This document shows, in pieces, positions 1-9,684 of a stretch of 64,000 nt of DNA. A program made the translations under genes and the position numbers. Under the pieces are notes generated by a model. That model was given only the letters and a program-made list of their open reading frames with translations. It was not told the DNA's origin and searched no databases. Source of the stretch: Eutypella sp. D-1 (lineage: Eukaryota; Ascomycota; Sordariomycetes; Xylariales; Diatrypaceae); the NCBI GenBank assembly GCA_023313575.1, contig JAJTTP010000001.1:1922001-1986000 (forward strand), in the 5' to 3' direction. Each line of letters starts with the position of its first letter. Position 1 is the first letter of the stretch.

Positions 1-2514
1 TCCAAGCCGGACTGGGTTCCCCAAGCAGTCGCTCAGTCCTAGATAGCTGGGTTGGGTTCCTCACCGAATGCTTACCTCTTTATTCGCATTCTATTTTCCA
101 AGTGTTGATACCACTTGTAGAAACGCTGTGTGGCCAGATAGGCAGCACATTCGAAGACCTACGAAAGACCTTCGGGCAGACAGGGAAAGCCTCTGATTCC
201 GTCGGCGCGCCTGAGACAACATTGATATCCTTGCTGAATGCCTTGGAGCAAGTATTAGCGAAGGCCCACGACTGGCTCTTAGCAGAGGAGGCGAGAGCTT
301 CGGTTGTCAAGAGTCCTGACCAGCCTCAGGGGTTCTTTGGGAATATGGTGTCGGGTGTGTTCAATTCAGACGCACCCCAGTCTCGCAGTGCAACCGCCAA
401 TGACAGGCTTACGGTGCATCTCGCATTCCAAGATGCCGTGCGCATGTGCTTTAAGATCTGGTCCTGGGGTCAAGGAAGCGAGGCTGGTGGTCTAGACCCA
501 GACTCAGCGGCTTCGTTCAACTATACATCTCTGCGCATGCGCAATAGGGCTCGTAGATTGCTCGAGCATGTGTTCGCTGCCGAGGCTCTAGAATGCTTGG
601 AGACGGTAGTAGACATATGGCGGTCATCTTTCAGTAGCCCCGACCCATCTAAACATTCTGCTGTCCTCAATCTCCTCCCTGCTCTTGATGGATCCCGACC
701 GAGGCATACGATACCGGCTATATTTAACGCAATCTACAGCCGGACGAATCCTGGCGCGCTGGATCCGTCCAGGAAATCAACACTGACCATATCATTGCAG
801 GACACGGACCTTGTCATCTTCCTCGTTGACTACGCCCGTTCCCTGGAGGATGACGCTATGGACGAGATATGGCAGGACTGCATGATCTTCCTCAAGGACC
901 TACTTGGCAACCCCTTCCCACACAGGCAAACCCTGCCTAGCCTTTTGGAGTTCGCAGCCATCCTAGGCGAAAAGGTAGACAACACCAATTTTGGAGAGCA
1001 GAGAAAGATGAGGAGGGACCTTGGCGTGAGTATACCCCCTATTCATGTACACAACCAGACGATATGTCGCTAATATTGAACAGGATCTCTTCATGCGCCT
1101 CCTCACTGCTCTTTTCACAACGAGGCCGGCATTGTCCACCGACGTGTCGACCTCACATGCAAATACAACAAATTCCGACGAAAAATCACGCCTTTCGGTG
1201 ATTAAGCATCCTGCCGAGCGAGCGGACGATGTAGTCGGCATCCTGTCAGGTATTGTGCCGAACCTGCCCAAGATCATAGTGGACCAGGACCGGGTGCTGG
1301 CAGCGGCTGTGGCCATCTCGACCAACGTAATCGGGCCCGCGATCCGGGCCCGAAATTTCCCGGAGACGATCACCAAGAGCACGTTGACGTTGCTGCAGGA
1401 GCTGACGCGACTGCCGGGAAACCAGAAGACGTGGAAAAAGGACATTAGTGACGCGTTCAACGACGCACGCTTCTTCGGGTCGGCCGTGGCGCTAGTGCAG
1501 AGCCACTGGCTGCCGCTGCTGCAGCAATGGACGCTGACGGATAATAAAGACCGCATGCTGGAGATACTAGCACGCATCACACCGCCTACGACAGCAGGCA
1601 TCGTATTCGGCGTCGGCGCCACGTCGGCGCGCCTTGAGGCCGACCGTCGCACGCAGCTGAATCTCCGCCGCGTCGCAGCACTAGTGTTGGCCGCGTCTCC
1701 AGACGCATTCGCGGCTGAACTCCCCGCCATCCTCGACAAACTCGTGGAACTACTTGGCGCGTCGGCCACCTCTTCCCCTTCGTCCACCACCCGGGCCGAA
1801 GTGTACATGGTGGTGCGGGCGCTGGTTCTACGCACGTCGGCCGTACATTTGTCGCCGCTGTGGCCGGTGGTCAACGCGGAACTCCACGCAGCGGTGTCGA
1901 GCGTGGCGGCCTCGGCATCGACATCTGACAGCTCTGCCGCCGCCACCTCTGCAGATACATACAGCGGCGCCGCGGTACTCCAGGCCTGTAAGCTCCTGGA
2001 CCTCCTGGTCGTCGTGGCGCCCGACGACTTCCAGCTCCACGAGTGGCTCTTTGTCACCGACACCGTCGATGCCGTATACCGCTCCGCCGCCTACCAGCCC
2101 GTTGCGCTCGTCGACGAACTCTCTGAGGAGCTGGGCAACGGGCCCGTCGCCCCCGGAGCCTTGACCTCCCAACAGCAGCATGGCGAAGACTCGTCCTCTT
2201 CGTCGAGTGCCAACACCCTATACCGCAAGCGTAGACCGCTTCTCCTGAACATCAGCGTGGAAGACACGCTATTAGCGGGCGGCGGCACGGACGGCGGCAA
2301 CGGCGGCAGCAGCAGCAGCAACAGCGCCGCGCCGGGCGGCGGCAACGGCAAGAAGGACGAGCTCGTGGCCCGCGTCCTGCGCCCCTTCTTCGCGCAGCTC
2401 AGCATCTTCGCCTTCGAATCCACGTACGCGATGGGCGCCCTCGACGAGGACGCCTGCGTCGCCGCCCTCCTGAGGGACCTGTTCGACGAGCGCACTATTG
2501 TCAGGGCGCTGTGA
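1..2514 (+). CDS. dopA: Dopey family protein (DOP1/dopA), C-terminal part, 5' truncated by window
   Basis: The frame is open from base 3, so the gene enters from the left; about 817 residues are present. Exons are 1-1025 and 1084-2514, split by a 58-nt GTGAGT...CAG intron. The join reads KMRRDLG/DLFMRLLTA, as in fungal Dopey proteins. No ATG starts this piece; the codon at 102 is GTG inside the open frame. Recognisable C-terminal Dopey segments include ACKLLDLLVVVAPDDFQLHEW and, near the end, a FESTYAMG block followed by ERTIVRAL and TGA. Ser- and Gly-rich linkers lie at about 2160-2350. Dopey proteins are roughly 1,700-1,900 residues, so about half is missing here. Known role of the family: leucine-zipper-like protein that works with Mon2 in endosome-Golgi traffic and polarity; dopA affects morphogenesis in Aspergillus. 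Identification is from remembered family sequence, not a search. A long antisense frame over this gene is a shadow. Confidence 0.8.
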
Positions 2515-3038
2515 TGATAGCAACTGAGACGGATGCAAGCGATAATGAGGTATTTTGCTCGGGTGGTAATTATGGATGGGAGAGTGGGGGGATGGTTGGT
2601 TGGGTAGGGGACGGGGAGATTGAATGAATGTAACGAGCGAAAGGGGTTTAAAGCGTTGTGCGCGCGGGGCAGACCGAGCTGGCTAGCTTACACGGCTTCC
2701 GGGGGTTCGGATTCGGGTTCGCGGGGGGTCATATAGTGAGCGATTATTCATCATCATCATCATTAACAATATAGATATATAGCGAGCGTTTCGATGCGCG
2801 ATTAGCTTGTCGAACTGGACAGACGGGCAGGCAGGCAGGCAGGCGGGCGGGTGGACGGATGGAGACAAGACAAATAGAATACCGAAAAGTCCAACTTCAA
2901 ACTATCTCCCGTGTGCGTCCATCTCCTGCTTCCCTCCACGCACTAGCTCACCTGCCACCTGTTATCGAGATCGATCTTAGATTGAAAAAAAAGAAAGAAC
3001 CATTCAAAGGGAGGGGAAAGTTCAAAAAGAAAAAGTAA
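2515..3038. other. Gene-free stretch after dopA
   Basis: Presumed 3' UTR of dopA. It holds a CAT trinucleotide run near 2748-2763 and a GGCA/GGCG tandem run at about 2826-2851. No coding frame is convincing. Confidence 0.5.
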
Positions 3039-3148
3039 TGCCCGAGCTTGGAATCGAACCAAGGACTCTCGAATACCTATGGCACGTTCCACCCCCATTA
3101 GGGGATGAGGCCCAGCTTGACTGTGTGTTACCATTACACCACCCAGGC
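3039..3148 (-). tRNA. tRNA-like gene with about 38-nt insert, isotype not assigned
   Basis: Read on the minus strand, the ends form a 7-bp acceptor (GCCTGGG at 3148-3142 with CTCGGGC at 3046-3040, two wobble pairs) followed by discriminator A. A D-arm GTGT/ACAC encloses AATGGTA. A perfect T-arm CTTGG-TTCGATT-CCAAG carries A and B box sequence. The span is 110 nt against about 72 for a class I tRNA, leaving roughly 38 extra nt between D- and T-arms. These extra bases contain a strong hairpin (CATCCCC/GGGGGTG). Fungal tRNA introns lie after position 37, which fits the location, but I cannot find a good 5-bp anticodon stem with U33. The anticodon is therefore not called, and this may be a pseudogene or tRNA-derived element. 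Confidence 0.55.
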
Positions 3149-3552
3149 TTTTAATGTTGCTGGGAAATCTGCCTCTTACAGTAGCTTATAGCTCTTGCCC
3201 CTTGTTGTCGCTAGGTGAATAGCAAGACTTGAGTAATCAAACTTCAACCCCTCCTCCCCCTGGAACCGCCGCCGAAGATAAAAGGTGCCTTGAGGCCGCA
3301 ATCCGATATTGAGCCGGCAAAGCGGTTTTATTTACGAAACGGGTACTGGGTTAGGGCATACTTATATATAATTGACATGGTGTGAAAAGAACAACGTTCA
3401 AGATAGCGACTTATTTAATTAGCATTAGAATTATGACTGGCTCGGTGTCGGTAAAAGTTCCATCACCTCACTTCACTAACGTGCTACCTATCTATCTTTC
3501 TTGGGGAACCGGGAGGAGCGCTTTTATGGCGAGGGAGGGGGAGATGCAGAGA
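3149..3552. other. Gene-free stretch between tRNA-like sequence and TGS1 3' end
   Basis: No gene seen. The right part is presumably the 3' UTR of the TGS1 gene. Confidence 0.5.
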
Positions 3553-4853
3553 TCAGTCGAGTTCCATGGCCCTCTCCAAGCCCGAATCGCCGTCCCGCTG
3601 CTGCCCCTGGCGTTCCTGTTCCTGTTCCTCCTCCTCCCTCGTCGTTGTCGCGGCGGGGATGTAGGCGACGAGGGCTTTGCTGGCGCCCTCGACGCAGTAC
3701 TGGACGACCTCGATCTTCTTCTTCTTCTTCTCCTTGGTACTACTACTACTACTATTGCTGCCCCCCTCTTCGGTTTCTCCTCCCGTCTGCGCGGGCGCCA
3801 GGCGCGCGATCTGCCGCAGATCGCTCGTCCGCGGCAGGTACAGCGCGTGGTCCATGGCGCGGTAGGCGGCGTGTAGGCGCGCCAAGGCGTAGGGTTCCAT
3901 GGTGCTGAGGTCGAAGATCGCGTCTGTGCTGTACCCCGGCCCACCCCACGGCGGCGACGCGAAGAGGACTGTCACTGTAGAGTCGAGCGTGACGTCGTCG
4001 GCGTCATCGTCATCGCCGGCCCCTGTCACGTCGTCTTCATCTTCGTCTTCGTCGTTGTCCTCACTGGCATCAGCCGAGGTCTCCGGTCTTCTCTTGCCTT
4101 TCCTCGACGAAGAAGCCTTCTTCTTCTTCTGCCTCTTCGTCGCCGTCGTCTTCCCGTCGCCGGGGCGGCGGCGGTGGTGGTATGAGGCGGAAGCTACAGC
4201 GCCCTCGAGGAACTCGAAGCTGTCCCCCAGCACCCAGACGATGGACTCGGGGCCCAGGCCGTGCAGGGCAGCGTTGTGCTGCGCGCAGGCGAGGGTCGCG
4301 GGGTCCCGCTCGACAGCGATGACGCGGTCCCAGCGCCGCCTGTCACCCCCGGCCTCGTCCGCTTCCGGGTGCGGCTGCAGTGCGAAGCTGATCGCGTTGT
4401 TGCCGACGCCTGCGAACAGGTCCACGATCGTGGACTTAGATAGGTCTGGGAAGACGCCGTCGACGTCGTTGGCGATTTGGCTTTTGACGGGTTAGCTGGG
4501 ATGCATCATACATACCCGTCAAGGGGGGCAGGGGGGGGGATCCCAAGAACACTTACATGGCCACCGGCTCGGGCGTCACGCCGAACCAGGCATCGTGGGT
4601 CATATAGACACCCTCGTTGTAGTTGGAGAATATCGTGTGGCGTTGCTGCCAGTACCTGTATGGTCACATCCCATGATGAGTAAACAAATACTCAGGCTAG
4701 ATTCTGAAGGGGGACTTCCCCCCTTCACTTCTTCTTCTTCTTTCTCTTAAAGGAATAAGGGCTTCCTTACTTTTGTAAATCCCATGGGACCTCCCCTAGT
4801 CTCCGCCAGTGGTGACATTCTTTGGTCAGGGGCAGCTTCTTGGCTGGCTTCAT
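3553..4853 (-). CDS. tgs1: Trimethylguanosine synthase (TGS1)
   Basis: Exons on the minus strand are 4853-4771, 4655-4557 and 4480-3553, giving 369 residues. Introns are 115 nt and 76 nt, both with GTAAG donors. The spliced N-terminus has LTKECHHWRRLGEVPWD joined to KYWQQRHTIFSNYNEG and then the TPEPVAIQIANDV block, a characteristic Tgs1 order. The SAM-binding motif DLFAGVGNN is at about 81-89 and the catalytic SPPWGGPGY at about 236-244. Between them lies an unusual low-complexity insert (about residues 155-225), first basic (Lys/Arg-rich) then acidic (Asp/Glu-rich), plus a Ser/Lys/Glu-rich tail region. Known function: dimethylation of the m7G cap of snRNAs and snoRNAs to the 2,2,7-trimethyl cap in the nucleus or nucleolus. 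The ATG at 4853 is chosen because it gives the conserved start. The gene is divergent from GRASP. Confidence 0.93.
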
Positions 4854-5508
4854 TTTATCTGGTGAACGTGATCCGAGGCTTATCTATAATCGAAGACTTC
4901 AAGTCCGATTCGACGCTATATATCCCAAAATAGATGAAAAGGCTCGATTCGGGCCTCAAAACTGTATCGATATAGGCATTTTATATGTATCATATCATGA
5001 AGAGAGTTGTCGGCATCTATTATGTATTCCAATAAAGGGTTGAATCTACAAAGTACCTCCTGAAGGCCTAGTACTAAGATGTACCCATGCTCCCACAGTT
5101 GAGATGATGCAGGTGTGGCTTGAAGTGACCCACCCTTTTGAGCTAAGTTTAGCTTGATGCAGGCAGCGGGCCCATCCTCCTAGCATAGCGGTCCACCACC
5201 AGCAGACCAGCACCTGCCAAGGCTTGAATGATGCTCGATAGCATAATGACAGCTTTCTTGATAAGATCAAGTGATAATATATGGAAGTTGCAGGTCACAA
5301 CTGATAAATGCCCGTAGTCGTTACTTAAGTACCTAAGCATTGCATTATCTAGTATCTCGAATACAGCCACGAACCCCCCGATTCTCCTTCGAATTCACCC
5401 CCAACCTTAGAAACTCCGCATTCGCCGACTTTCGAACACCGAGCGGAGAGGGAAGGAAATACAGAGAGGGATAAAGACAAATCAGACGGTCCGAACAACA
5501 CCGTAGCG
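4854..5508. promoter_or_regulatory. Bidirectional intergenic region between TGS1 and GRASP
   Basis: These 655 bp lie between two divergent start codons, so both promoters must be here. I see no strong TATA box and no coding frame. Confidence 0.4.
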
Positions 5509-6866
5509 ATGTTCAACGCCTTGAACCGCTTCATATCACGCCTCGATGGCGACCCGCACCAGCAACACCAGAGGGAGAGGGAGGAGTATGGCTTTCAGGT
5601 GTTACGGAACACGAACCTGGAGTTGGCTATTGAGCCATGGTTTGACTTTATCGTCGGCATCAATGGGAGGATGATAGTACGCGACACCCCCGCTCGTTGC
5701 CCGCGACACATGCGTTACCCCTCCGCTAACCCGAAAACCCCCGGTCCCGATAGGATAACCCGGACTCCCGACTCTTTGCGCAGGAGGTGCGCAACTGCGC
5801 CGGAGGGACAGTATCGCTGGGGATATGGAGCGCAAAGGTTCGTACAAGCCACACCCGCGCAGCTCTAGTAGGAGATGGAGGAGGATGAGGAGGGGAAAGG
5901 AAGGGTGGGAGAAGTAATGGAGGAACAACAACAGAGAGCTAAGAAGAGAACCCCAAAACCGAACAGGGCCAGCGCACGCGCGCCATCCACGTCCCGGTGC
6001 CGCCCGCGACGGGCACCCTAGGTCTCTCGTTACAGTGGACGCCGCTGGCGGCGACAACGGGCAACGTGTGGCACGTGCTAGACGTGGCGGCGAACTCGCC
6101 GGCGGACACCGCGGGGTTACTGCCGTACGGAGACTACGTGATCGGGGCGCCGGCGGATGGCTTTGGTGGGCTGCCGCTGCACGGCGAGGCCGCGCTCGGC
6201 GAGCTCGTCGACGACCACATCGGTCGCCCCCTGCGCCTCTGGGTCTACAACCACGAGTACGACGTCACGCGCGAGGTCGAGGTTACCCCCAGCCGCGACT
6301 GGGGTGGCGAGGGCGCACTCGGCTGCGTCCTCGGCTACGGCGCCCTCCACCGCATCCCTGCCCCCCTCAGTGAACCCGTCCACGGCCCCGGCGAGACCCT
6401 GTTCGATGGCGACGGCGAGAAGGCCGCCATGGCCGCTGCCGACGCCGCGAGCAACGTCTTCGTGCCCGCCGTCGCCGCCGGTCCGGGCGCGACCATAACG
6501 GCCTCTCCGCCGCCCCCTCCAGCAGGATCGGCCGACCTCCTCATCCCGGCACAGATGGTGAGTGCGACGAGCACGCCGCCGCCAGGCGGTAGCGCCGCGG
6601 CACCGCCACCCCCGAGGGGCGGGCGGAAGAAGGACCGCAGCCACGGCGCCCCGAACCGGCTGGACGACTACTTCGCGGAGCAGGAGCAGAAGAGCAAGGA
6701 GCTCGACGGCGGCTCGATAGCCGCGAGCAAGACGCCCCCGCCTCCACCCCCCAAGGCCGGCGCCGGCGGAGGCATCCCCCCGCCCCCAAAAGCGGCGACG
6801 TCCAAGCCGCAGGCGGACGCAGAAGGGGACGACAGTGGTGATAGTAGTGGCAGTGGCGTCGATTGA
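5509..6866 (+). CDS. grh1: GRASP55/65-family Golgi reassembly stacking protein
   Basis: Exons are 5509-5676, 5754-5837 and 5967-6866, giving 383 residues; introns are 77 and 129 nt. The spliced joins give GINGRMI/DNPDSRLFAQEVRN and SLGIWSAK/GQRTRAIHV, classic GRASP sequence. Two PDZ-like GRASP domains occupy roughly residues 15-110 and 110-215 (ELAIEPWFDFIVGING in the first, NSPADTAGLLPYGDYVIGAP in the second). The remaining tail is Pro/Ala/Gly-rich with PPPP runs, as in the regulatory tail of fungal homologues. Residue 2 is Phe, so there is no N-myristoylation site; yeast Grh1 likewise uses an N-terminal helix. Family role: cis-Golgi/COPII organisation and unconventional secretion. The second intron has a less common GTTCGT donor. 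Length and start agree with fungal GRASPs. Confidence 0.94.
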
Positions 6867-7405
6867 TTTATTCAGGAGGGCGTATAAAAGGGATTTGAGG
6901 GAGGGGTTATGGTGGCAATGGGGACATCAAGGTGATGGAGAGTTGGTCATTACGGTGTTTACAGTTCGCGAGCCACGATGCCTCAGAGCAGGAAGCATAT
7001 ATCCACAACAGCAATCGCAAAAATCGTGACTTGATGTATTTCCATTCATAAAGGTGCACCATGACGAGTTCTTTTCTTTTCCCCTAGAGATGCAGCATAC
7101 ACTCTTGGCTGTCAGCCCTCCTCTGAATCGCTGGCAAGGACCCTGCATCAGGGTATCCTATCTCCCAGCAACCCAGCGAGCTCCTATTATACTGGGTCGA
7201 CTTGATGCTGCACGAATCAGGAAATGGATTGCTTTTCCTAGGAAAATTCTCTTCGCCCGGAACGATCATGGTGAGATTTCCCTTTTCAGAATTCTACCTC
7301 GTTCATGTGCCGCGTGTGCCGCGTGTGCCACGTAACATAATATACATAGCCCTCCCGGAACTCTTTCTTTCATCCCCCTCCCCCCATGAAATGAAATGCG
7401 ACGCT
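6867..7405. other. Convergent intergenic region between GRASP and OST2
   Basis: Presumed 3' UTRs of the two converging genes. A short tandem repeat of GTGCCGCGT units lies at about 7307-7331. No coding frame is supported. Confidence 0.5.
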
Positions 7406-8176
7406 CTAGTTTACGAAGTTGATGCAGAAGAAGTGCAGGATCAGGCTGGCGACGATGTAGTCCGCAAATGCTCTAGAGGGAAGGGGGGGCACGTTAGCTT
7501 GGCTGGAGAGGTTCGAAGGCGACCGGGTCGGGTCGGGTTGAGTTGGATTGGATCGCACATACCTCTCTGGTGACACCGAGGGGAACTCGGCCTTGTTGGC
7601 CTCCGTGGTCTGGATACGTAGGGATGCTGCGTGTTTTCGAAGATAGTCAGTCAGTCAGCCAGTCCTCACTGTTTTTGCCCCTGCCGGGGGTCTAACCATC
7701 CCGTGGCGCCGGAGGGGGGCGGAAACTCACCGGTAAGCACGAACTGGCCGACGGTGGCCGAGAAGCCGCCGAGGAAGGCGTTGAAAGGCTATACGGGTAG
7801 AACACATTGGAGTCAGCCAAAACATTCATCCCAGTTCCGGTCGCAGCACAATAACCACATAGCTGTAAGAATAGAAGGGAGGGGAAGGAGGGGGAAGACG
7901 TACGAAGTTACCGACTAACAGGCAGTAGGCGACCTGCAGGGCGCCGACAGCAACCAGGAAGGCCATGAAGGCGTCCAGCAGCTTCGTGCGCTGCGGCGTC
8001 GTCTTCTGGTAGTGCGCCGCGATGTCGCGCACAGACTGCTCCACGACGGAGCCGGAACCAGAACCGGACCCGCCGCTACCGCCCTTCGTCGCTGGCGTGG
8101 CCGGGCTCGTCGTCGAAGAGGCCCGGCTGGGTGCAGACGCCGCTGCCGGCACCCAAGCTGCCGACTTCTTGGCCAT
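7406..8176 (-). CDS. ost2: Oligosaccharyltransferase subunit OST2/DAD1
   Basis: Exons on the minus strand are 8176-7904, 7788-7731, 7626-7563 and 7472-7406, giving 153 residues. Donors are GTACGT, GTGAGT and GTATGT. The spliced protein has the DAD1 signature: LLDAFMAFLVAVGALQ, then PFNAFLGGFSATVGQFVLT, then SLRIQTTEANKAEF, and the terminal SLILHFFCINFVN. Three hydrophobic segments are visible, matching the small ER-membrane subunit. The N-terminal 45 residues are Ser/Thr/Gly-rich and longer than in animal DAD1, as in other fungi. Role: subunit of the ER oligosaccharyltransferase that transfers the dolichol-linked glycan to Asn-X-Ser/Thr sites. The ATG at 8176 is preferred; the upstream in-frame codon at 8185 is TTG. 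The gene is divergent from TMEM14 across 867 bp. Confidence 0.95.
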
Positions 8177-8183
8177 CTTGTGC

Positions 8184-8211
8184 AAGGTGTAAGGTGTAAG
8201 GTGTAAGGTGT
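8184..8211. repeat. Four perfect AAGGTGT heptamers in the OST2 leader
   Basis: Units start at 8184, 8191, 8198 and 8205, ending 8 bp upstream of the OST2 start codon (which begins at 8176 on the minus strand). In the OST2 transcript they would read ACACCTT, in the 5' UTR. Confidence 0.9.
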
Positions 8212-8530
8212 CGGGAAGATGTTCTCCTCGGTTTCAATAGAGAAAGGTGGAGGGGGACCGGTTAGGCTCTGTGAGAACTACGGTCGCCGGCTGTTGGTCC
8301 TCGGAGTTTGGGTGGTCGAAGGAAAATTCGTTCGATTCGTAGAGTTGTCAAATCAGGTTTGTGGTCGATTGTGTTGGACGTTGGGATTGGAATCAAGTAA
8401 CTTGATGTGTTAAATCGATAACGGCACTTGATTGTTGTTAGGTAAGTTACTGTGAATCACTGTATGTAGCGCTACTTAGGTACTGCAAAACAGCTCCGGT
8501 CGACTTAGGGACACGAAAGCTTCAAATTGA

Positions 8531-8559
8531 CCAATAAGAATGAGATATCAAAGGCCAAT
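8531..8559 (+). promoter_or_regulatory. Two CCAAT boxes in the OST2/TMEM14 divergent promoter
   Basis: CCAAT pentamers lie at 8531-8535 and 8555-8559, 24 bp apart on the same strand; the second reads CCAATCA, the preferred fungal CCAAT-complex sequence. Their place between two divergent genes makes them plausible sites. The CCAAT-binding subunit HapC is itself encoded in this window at 19181. Confidence 0.4.
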
Positions 8560-8905
8560 CAGTACCTACGTTAGCTGGTTAGGTACCTGATAGCACTTAA
8601 TGTTGTGGCTAGTCGTATAAGCTTCAGCCACAATATTAGGCCTTTGTACGCTAAACCCTACGATACGATATGTATGTCAGTAAGTGTATGTACATAATAG
8701 GTACAGATGCCAGCTACCTACATGTAACCCAAACCCTGAAACTGCCCCGGGGCAGGGTACTACATACTCCGTACAGGATTACTAATTTATGCTATGCCAA
8801 GACCTACCTCCATGTAACTGTCTACCCAGCTACTATGTATGAAGGCGCGAGCGCCGAACTGCCCGGAGACTAGAAGCCCCGAAGCTCCCTCCCCCCGGGC
8901 CGTTC

Positions 8906-8914
8906 TTATATAAG
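8906..8914 (+). promoter_or_regulatory. TATA-like element upstream of TMEM14 gene
   Basis: TTATATAAG lies about 130 bp upstream of the TMEM14 start codon, a reasonable TATA position for a short 5' UTR. Inferred from sequence only. Confidence 0.35.
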
Positions 8915-9043
8915 CTACCTGCCACACTTTATATCGACTCCCCTCCCTTTACATATCAGTAAACCAGTATCACAAGATTGATACTTAAGCAATTCCTACG
9001 ATATATCCTCCCAAGTCCCCAATATTAACCTTAAATCAACACA

Positions 9044-9684
9044 ATGGTAAGTTCAGCAACCTATTCATTAGTAAATTCCGACCGAAGCTTAGCTAGTGAC
9101 ATTACGAGCTTATGTCCGAAATTCAGCCCATCCCGGACCCCCTCCCTTTTTCCCTAGATATTAGTCGGCGCCCCAAAGCTAACACAAGCACCGCCAGAGT
9201 CTTCAAAACATTGCATACGTCTTGGGTGCCCTGACGGCCGCCGGTGGCACGATCGGCTACATCAAGACGGGCTCCATGCCCTCTATCGCGGCCGGGCTGA
9301 CCGTCGGTATCTTGTGTAAGTGACCAACTATCGCCGGGGCTCTATACTTGTATGGCGGGGACACCCATGACCACACATCTGGTTCCACCCCCCTCCCCCC
9401 ACCCCATCTTGATCCCCTGGCCCCTTATTCTTCAAGCACCCGGAGAAGCCATAGCCATATAAACTGACCTGATGAACCCGGGACCAAAAGACGGGCTGGG
9501 AGGCTACCGCCTACAGACCCGGCAGCCATGGGGCGTCGAGCTGGCCCTGCTGGCCTCGGTCGTGCTAGGCGGCGCCTCGATCCCCCGCGCCATCCGCCTC
9601 CGCAAGCCCGTGCCCACTGTCCTTAGTGTCGTCTCCCTCTTCGGCCTATTCACCTTCGGCAACGCGTTCAGGAAGACCCTGTGA
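9044..9684 (+). CDS. TMEM14 family membrane protein
   Basis: Exons are 9044-9046, 9198-9315 and 9491-9684, giving 104 residues, the usual TMEM14 length. The first coding exon is only the ATG, followed at once by a GTAAGT donor and a 151-nt intron. The second join restores VGILYGLGGYRLQ. Family sequence is clear: GALTAAGGTIGYIKTGSMPS, GVELALLASVVLGGASIPRA and LFGLFTFGNAF. About four hydrophobic helices fill the protein. An alternative acceptor at 9188/9189 would add three residues; the one at 9197/9198 gives MSLQNIAYVLG. TMEM14 proteins are small mitochondrial or endomembrane proteins; animal TMEM14C has a role in porphyrin import, but function in fungi is not established. The gene is divergent from OST2. 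Confidence 0.9.

Noticed and set aside
963..2063. 366-codon minus-strand frame opposite dopA
   Set aside because: Composition is low complexity and it exactly overlays well-supported dopA exons; it is a shadow of the GC-rich coding strand.
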